Below, one piece after another: positions 6,745 through 12,102 of a stretch of DNA of 12,102 nt. Position 1 is the first letter of the stretch, and every line of letters starts with the position of its first letter. The stretch lies in contig JAMYWO010000256.1 in the NCBI GenBank assembly GCA_024220525.1, forward strand, positions 45,732-57,833. The letters are read 5' to 3'. The translations under genes were made by a program, and so were the position numbers. The notes under the pieces were generated by a model, which saw nothing but the letters and a program-made list of their open reading frames with translations, did not search any database and had not been told where the DNA came from. The DNA comes from Cochliopodium minus (lineage: Eukaryota > Discosea > Himatismenida > Cochliopodiidae).

Positions 6745-9484
6745 TTAATTAGTTTCTTTAGGCTTGTTATTATCTCTCTTTACTCTCTTGGCAAAACCTT
6801 TCTTGTTATCATTCTTCTTAGAATTTCCTTTTCTCTTCTTGTCCTTTTTCTTCTTTTCCTTCTTAGCAATAGTTGCGGAAGAAAGGGTAGGAGGGATGGA
6901 CGAAGTAGGAACCTTGTTGGACAACTTCTTGAGCTTACATACAAAGAAACCGTCGGTGTTGTGAGAATGAGGGTAGAATCTACGAGCAAGTTTCATGTGA
7001 GGATGAAATCTTTGGTTTCTAAAACTGGTGAGACCTTATTTTAAAAAAGAATGAAAAAAATCAGAAAGTATTTTAAAAAACAAAAAAAAAAACAAAAATA
7101 AAAAATGAAAAATGAAACATTAATAATATTTAAAAATTGTTTTTTTTTTCAGGAAGCATAATTTCTACATTTAGTTCAGTATTCACTGAAGTTTGTCATC
7201 ATAAAAAAAAACACAAAGAAAAAAAAAAAAAAAAGTAAAGACAAATCTTATTATAAAATAATTGAAAAAAAAAATAATTGAAATAAAAAAAAAATAAAGA
7301 CAAGAAAAATGATTTCAAGAAAAATATATTTTACCTTCTCTCCCAAAAGTAAGACCAGAATCAATGATTTTAACATTTCTTTGTGAAAGAGCCCAGTCTA
7401 CTACAGCCTCGTTCTCTTCAGGGGTGATGGCACAAGTACAATAGACGAGAATACCTCCGTTGGAGGAGTTGGCATTGAGGGAGTCGATGGCAGAGATGAT
7501 GAGTTGCTTCTGGATGTTCACACACTTTTGAATGTCTGATCTGTCTTTTCCTAACTTGATAGATTGATCACGGCAAATGACTCCTGTACCAGAACATGGT
7601 GCATCCAACAAAATCTGTTGAAAAAAAGAAATTAAATTTTTTTGAAATTAAATAAATTTTTTTGAATTTAATTAAATTTAAAATGTTTCATTTTAAATTT
7701 TTTGAAATATTTAAAAATTTTAAATTTTTAGAAATATTTTTTAAAACAGATTTTTTTACTCTGTCGAAAGAACTTGGACGAATGGAAGAATATTCAACAC
7801 CGTCATAGTTCGTTACAATGGTGTTGGTTACACCCAATCTCGCAATGTTTCCCTTCAAACCCTTCAATCTGTCAGAGTTGATATCATTCGCAAACAAAAC
7901 TCCTCTGTTTTTCATTTTGGCAGCGATGTATGTAGTCTTACCACCTGGAGCAGCGCACATATCTTTTTTAAAAAAACAATATAAAATATTTCAAAAAAAA
8001 AAAAATATTTCGAATAAAATAAAAAACAAAACAAATATTTCAAAGAGAAAAGAAAATTTGATGAAAAAAAAATAAAAAACAAACAAAATTTTTCAATAGA
8101 AAAGAATCAAAGCAATTATATCCCAAAAATAAATTAAATGTTTATTAAAAAAAAAAAAAAAAAATGAAAGAATTTCAAAATAAAATAAAATGAAAGAATT
8201 TCAAAATAAAAAATGTAATTAGTTTTACCCAAAATAGACTCATCAGGTTGTGGATCCAAAGACATAACTGGCAAAAATGAAGCAGCACCTTGCAACATGT
8301 AATACCCTGCAAGGTATTCGGGAGTAGCTCCGATAGGCACAGTGGAGTCGAAAACTACGAGTCCGACCTTGGTCCACTCTCCGATCGGATCCAAGTTGAC
8401 TCCTCTACTGATCAAAGCTTGAGCCAAATCTCTTCTTCTTACTTTGAGTGTGTTCGTTCTGATGGTAACTGGTCTTTGTTGTTCGTTTGCTAGTTAAAAG
8501 AAAAAAAAATGTATTGAAGATTTAAAAAATGTATTGAAATAAAATGTCGTATATTTTTAAAACGATCTTATTTTCATCATAAATCCTTTTATTAATAGCC
8601 ATATCAGATACTTTTAAATTTTGAAGTATTTGATTATAATTATTGAGATTATTTCATCGGGAGTTAATGCATTATGATTATATTTTGATTTTCATTTATT
8701 ATAGGGATTTTTGAAAGAGATTTTTTACATTCAATGAATTCCAATGCTTCAGATGGGGAAAATAATCTAAAGACCAATGTTGCCAAAAACTTGTTATATC
8801 CGAAATATTGTTGAATATCTCTGTTGACCAATCTCATATAGTCCTTTCTTTCTTTATTCTCATCTCTTTCTTGAGAAAAATTGTTCAATACATAGATCAC
8901 ATCTTTAATTCTTTGATATACCAAACTCATTTCTAATGGCATCATAACTTCAGCTTCCAATTGTTCTGTTTTTAAAAAAAAAAAATTATAAAATTGTATT
9001 TCAGTGAAAATAAAAAATTTATTATATTCTTTATAAAAGGGGATAAATAATTTGATTTTTTGTTACCTTTGGATGGAAATAAAAATTTTTCTCTTTCTTG
9101 AAGTCCGGACATTAATTCTTTCTTTGATCTTTCTTCCATTTCTTCTTCTTTCTTCATTTTCTTCAATGCCTTCTTTTCAAAAGCGGTCATCTCCATTTGA
9201 TCATCTGATGAGGAATCATCGTCATTCTCCTCAACATTCTTTTTGTTTGATTTATTATTTTTTTTCTTAAAAAAATCTCCTTCTATTTCATTTTCTTCAT
9301 CCTCATTCCCAAACTCTATATGTCTTTCTAAATCTTCCAATTCTACTTCTTCCAATTGTTCATCTTCAAAATCTTTATTGTTTTGAATTTTTGTATTCTT
9401 TTTCTCTACCTTTTCTTTTTTAGTTGAAGAAGGTGATTTCTTGGTTGATGGAGATTTTTTATTCTTTGGTGATTTGGTGCTCAT
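6745..9484 (-). CDS. NOP2: NOP2/NSUN1-type rRNA (cytosine-5) methyltransferase, six exons
   Basis: Exons: 9484-9067, 8965-8729, 8489-8229, 7962-7760, 7614-7335, 7034-6745. Together they give 1689 nt and 562 aa, ending in TAA. The family methylates one cytosine of large-subunit rRNA using S-adenosylmethionine and is needed for 60S assembly in the nucleolus. Residues 1-139 are a Lys/Glu/Asp-rich low-complexity extension. The core follows with [17 protein letters not shown], the SAM-binding motif [10 protein letters not shown] (306-315), motif [10 protein letters not shown] (Cys380) and motif [14 protein letters not shown] (catalytic Cys434). [23 protein letters not shown] and a Lys-rich nucleolar-type tail close the protein. 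Order and motifs match yeast Nop2 and human NSUN1 closely, with both key cysteines present. The start is the only Met preceding the acidic/basic extension and has an A-rich context. The last intron hosts a box C/D snoRNA. Confidence 0.96.
7139..7212 (-). ncRNA. Box C/D snoRNA inside the last intron of NOP2
   Basis: Read on the sense strand (same as NOP2). Box C ATGATGA is at 7202-7196, D' CTGA at 7179-7176, a degenerate C' ATGTAGA at 7170-7164, and box D CTGA at 7152-7149. Nine U (7211-7203) immediately before box C and nine A (7148-7140) immediately after box D, closed by G7212-C7139, form a perfect 10-bp terminal stem. The box-to-box core is 54 nt. Guide spaces are 16 nt before D' (7195-7180) and 11 nt before D (7163-7153). 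This is the full architecture of an RNA that directs 2'-O-methylation by fibrillarin. It lies in a 300-nt intron (7035-7334), is the only non-simple stretch there, and has stop codons in all three sense frames. Box D is about 114 nt from the acceptor, so release by debranching and trimming is expected. Confidence 0.8.
8490..8728 (-). other. NOP2 intron 2 with a protein-like decayed segment
   Basis: A 239-nt GT-AG intron. Joining its flanking exons gives [15 protein letters not shown], an exact fit to the family, so no exon is missing. Yet about 8672-8519 looks coding on the sense strand. One frame reads [12 protein letters not shown]... and stops. A second frame then carries about 40 open codons, including [17 protein letters not shown], before TAA. 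A single frameshift would join them. It could be a remnant of an inserted gene fragment or a chance open stretch. Confidence 0.35.
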
Positions 9485-9686
9485 TTAATTTTTTTTTTAA
9501 TTTTTTCTATTTTCTCAAAATTTTATCAGCAATAAATAAATTCTTTTTTTTGAAAAAAAAAACAAAAAGAAAAGATATTTCAAATAGGATGGTGTGAAAA
9601 GATCTAAATTTTAAATTTGTTTATTTATATGTTTTAAATAACAGTATATTTTTTTCATCTTTGAAAAATTGATTTTTCGTTTGTAT
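9485..9686. other. Short intergenic region between calpain and NOP2
   Basis: These 202 bp separate the calpain stop codon from the NOP2 start, both on the minus strand. The stretch must hold the calpain 3' end and the NOP2 promoter. It is AT-rich with A/T homopolymers. I see no further gene or recognisable promoter element apart from a possible polyadenylation signal. Confidence 0.7.
9620..9625 (-). terminator. Possible polyadenylation signal AATAAA of the calpain gene
   Basis: AATAAA on the sense strand about 60 nt after the calpain stop codon, within ATAAATAAACAAATTT. The hexamer is common by chance in such AT-rich DNA, so position is the only support. Confidence 0.3.
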
Positions 9687-11765
9687 TTATGCGCTGAATT
9701 TAATGTACTTGTCACCATAACCAGTGATGGTAAAATTACGAGGAAGTTTCTCAACATCCTTGGAATAAACATCAACAATAGCATTAAAGGTACCTGCACC
9801 AACCTTGATTTCACTAGAGGTTACAACTTCAGCAGAGCTGAGTGCCTAAGAATAACATTAGTAAAAGAAGAAAAAGTTTAAAAAATAAAGTTTAAAAAAA
9901 AGAGCCCAATAATAAATAAAGTTAAAAATTGAGTTTAAAATCATTAATAAAATTTTTCAATCAATCTTTTTTTTTTTACTTTTCCTGACGAACCAAGAAC
10001 ATTGTTTTTTTCGTCAGTGATAGTGAGACGAAGATGGATGAGATCAGTAGCTCTGATTTGATTGAAACCAATTCTCAAGGTGGTAGGCTCCTTGGTGGTG
10101 AAGTGAAAGACGGTGGACTTTTGGGAAGGCATATCGAACTTGAAGAAAGATTGTACCCAGTTGTTTTCGTAGTAGAGGATGACAACGTCGTTGTAGTATT
10201 TGAGAAAGTCAGTATAGGACATCCAGAAGGTTCCGTCATCTCGAATTGAGAACTTTACTGCTTTTTTGAGTTGTTCGGTCCACTTAGGGCTCTTGTCAGA
10301 GTAATCTCCGTTCCATTCCTTTTTTTTCGAAAAAAAATATTTTTGTTTAAATAAATAAATTATCTCTATCATTAATATAAAGAATTTCGAACTTATTGTA
10401 TTCTTATTTTCAATATAATCAATCAAATATAATATATGAACTTGATATTATTTTTTATATATTTTTTTTGTTTGATTTAGACCATTCCATCTCCCCATGG
10501 ATTACGAATTTGAATCAATCTGACACCTTGGAATTCTTGTACATCTAAAATACCATAAGCATGTCCCTCTACAAGACCCAACATCTTCTCCAAATCAACC
10601 CCAGGAGTATCAGGAACAGATGCAGCAAGGAGATATTGGCTCTTTTCTGCATTCAACAAGATTTTCCACAATTCATCGACAGGCAATGCAGTGTTACCTT
10701 GAGTTTTGAATACTTGGTATGGTGCACCAGTCTTTAAAATTATATTGAAGATAATTTAAAAAGGTGAGATGGGATTTATAGAAAAGAAATTATATTTTTT
10801 TTTATTTTACCAAATCAGACTATGAGATATAAAAACGATTAATTTTTGAATGAAAACATTATTTGAAGCCATTTTTTGCTTGACATTTAATTCTAAATAT
10901 CTTTTTTTTTTTTTTTATCTTACCAAGGCATCTCCAGTACATCCTCCTTCGATTTTTTCATATCCACCATAACATCTAGAATAATAAGGATTGAGTGAAA
11001 ATTAAATAAACAGGTATAAATTAATTTTTTTGTTACTTTGCATATACTTTCTCCATCATCATTACCCATAATCTAATAATATAAAGAATATTAAATTATA
11101 AACATTAAATTATAAACATAAATTTGAAATTTTTAGTTTGTTTACTCTTCTCCTTCATTTCTTGAGAATGCAGGAATCTTTTTATCACTTAAACATGGAA
11201 TGAAATCATCAACAACTACAGTGGTTGGGATACCATCGAGATAAATGCTTGCAGCGAAGACTCCCAATTCGATTTCTTTCATAGCGAAGATTTTGTTCAT
11301 TCTTTCAGGATATTCAGCAATGATGGACAATGAAGACAAGAAATAACAATCTCCCAATCCTCCTTGTTTAATATCGTTTGGATTAACTCCATCAACGACC
11401 AATTTTGCTTTTTTGAAGAGTTCTGTTGCTCTCAACCAGGTGATCTTTCCCTTCATTAAATTAGGTCCAATTGAGTTTTGATTTGCTGGGAATTTAGGAT
11501 CGGTCCATTTTTTATTTGTTTTTCTACATTCTTCCAAAATCTTTTGATAATTTTGTCCTGCAAAATCTCTATTGAAAAAAAAATTCATTTATTGAGTCAA
11601 ATTAAAACAATTTATTCATAATTGAATGGAAATATAGAACATAAGGGATATTTTATTTATTTTGGCCAGAATTTTTTTTTGTTTTTACACAAATTTTTGA
11701 TCTTGACTTCTCAATAATTGGGTTGGTGCTGAATTGTTTGTTGGTCTATCTCTTGTTTCGCTCAT
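9687..11765 (-). CDS. Calpain-type cysteine protease, eight exons including a 9-nt microexon
   Basis: Exons: 11765-11689, 11568-11146, 11072-11037, 10975-10924, 10819-10811, 10731-10483, 10318-9980, 9845-9687. They give 1344 nt and 447 aa, ending in TAA. Calpains are intracellular Ca2+-regulated papain-fold proteases. After a 25-residue polar N-terminus the two core subdomains run from about 30 to 320. QGGLGDCYFL holds the nucleophile Cys100, EGHAYGI holds His256 and IRNPWG holds Asn276, so the triad is complete and the enzyme is probably active. VVVDDFIPC, ELWV...EKVYAK and GGYEKIEGG are further family motifs. After EWNGDYSD and FWMSYTDF a C2-like beta-sandwich domain follows (about 320-447). 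There is no penta-EF-hand, transmembrane segment or signal peptide, so it is a short non-classical calpain. Exon 1 was chosen because it is the first Met on an A-rich context and splices in phase into VDFAGQNY. The nearest paralogue type is unclear. Confidence 0.93.
10811..10819 (-). other. 9-nt microexon of the calpain gene encoding Ser-Asp-Leu
   Basis: Between exon 4 (ends ...CTGDAL at 10924) and the next long exon (TGAPYQVF, from 10731), the sense strand reads ...CTCATAG|TCTGATTTG|GTAAAATA.... A 9-nt exon with perfect AG and GT borders adds Ser-Asp-Leu in phase. The product becomes GDALSDLTGAPYQVF, which fits the calpain consensus (E-A-L-x-D-L-T-G). Without it the conserved Asp-Leu before Thr-Gly is missing. 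The two resulting introns are 104 and 79 nt, normal for this window. Confidence 0.85.
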
Positions 11766-12102
11766 TTTTTATAATCTCAATTTTTTATATTTATTTATTA
11801 AAATTTATTTATTTATTTTATTTTTTTCAGTTCAAAAACAATACTCCTTTTGGTGCTCTAAATTGATGTTTACAGTCCGCTTGAAGTTAAAAAGATTCTA
11901 TTTATTGCTTCAAATACTCTCACATCAAAAATTAAAATTTACTCTAGAATTTCTCGGAGAATTTGAGAACAATAAGATCTTTGATAGAAGAAGTGCATTT
12001 AGATAATTGTTTTAAAATGTAATGATAGGTTATTATTACAATATAGTGATATCAAGAAGGAAAAATTATATCATTTTAATGCAACTCCAAATGAAATAAC
12101 AA
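11766..12102. other. Region upstream of calpain, no gene assigned
   Basis: The first 65 bp are T-rich on the plus strand (A-rich before the calpain start on the sense strand) and must include its promoter. From about 11830 to 12006 the sequence is more complex. It is preceded on the plus strand by an acceptor-like T-run plus CAG (11823-11830), and a plus-strand frame stays open to a TAA at 12004-12006. No family is recognisable, and the same stretch has partial open frames on the minus strand. It could be the last exon of an unseen gene or decayed sequence. Confidence 0.5.

Noticed and set aside
6764-6964. Plus-strand open frame rich in Phe and Leu
   Set aside because: It is the complement of the Lys-rich tail of NOP2; AAG/AAA codons read backwards give CTT/TTT.
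8574-8580. A second box C (ATGATGA) in NOP2 intron 2 as a snoRNA
   Set aside because: No CTGA box follows it before the acceptor and no terminal stem forms. The upstream CGATGA/CTGA pair is non-canonical and also lacks a stem.
10034-10249. Plus-strand open frame of 71 codons
   Set aside because: It is antisense to calpain exon 7, whose sense-strand product matches the family.
1-12102. tRNA, rRNA, CRISPR arrays, insertion sequences or transposons
   Set aside because: No cloverleaf with A/B boxes, no rRNA segment, no regular spaced repeats, no terminal inverted repeats and no transposase-like product were seen.

Overview
This is an AT-rich, intron-dense eukaryotic nuclear window carrying three protein genes, all on the minus strand. 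In transcription order they are a calpain-type cysteine protease (11765 to 9687), the nucleolar rRNA m5C methyltransferase NOP2 (9484 to 6745), and a large secreted cysteine-rich protein I cannot place in a named family (6453 to 122). I resolved 35 introns, mostly 50-320 nt. All are GT-AG, and in all three genes they join exons without breaking frame. Introns are T-rich on the sense strand and exons are clearly richer in GC. The compact layout (202 and 291 bp between genes), the intron style, the calpain and the large Cys-rich secreted protein suggest a free-living, probably amoeboid protist (Amoebozoa or Heterolobosea-like). That placement is inference. TAA ends NOP2 and calpain and TGA ends the secreted protein, so the standard genetic code is assumed.

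Right part (9687-11765): an eight-exon calpain, 447 aa, with an intact Cys/His/Asn triad. One exon is a 9-nt microexon that is easily missed; it restores the conserved Asp-Leu-Thr-Gly motif of the protease core. The region 11766-12102 is upstream of it and holds nothing I can assign.

Middle (6745-9484): NOP2, six exons, 562 aa, complete catalytic core. Its last intron contains a convincing box C/D snoRNA (7139-7212) with boxes C, D', C' and D and a perfect 10-bp terminal stem. A ribosome-biogenesis enzyme hosting an rRNA-modification guide RNA is a sensible pairing. Another NOP2 intron holds a protein-like decayed segment.

Left part (122-6453): 24 exons coding for a signal peptide, an N-terminal domain, a cysteine-rich region with five copies of a C-x5-C...C-x2-C unit, a charged Cys-free linker ending in a furin-like site, and a C-terminal domain. 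Codon 1135 of 1309 is an in-frame TAA, although the reading frame on both sides is intact. This may be a pseudogene or null allele, a sequence error, or a sign of an unusual 36-nt intron. A 7-bp microsatellite fills positions 1-77.

The most notable items are the intronic snoRNA, the microexon, the isolated stop codon, the unnamed Cys repeat, and splice donors that almost never carry G at +5.
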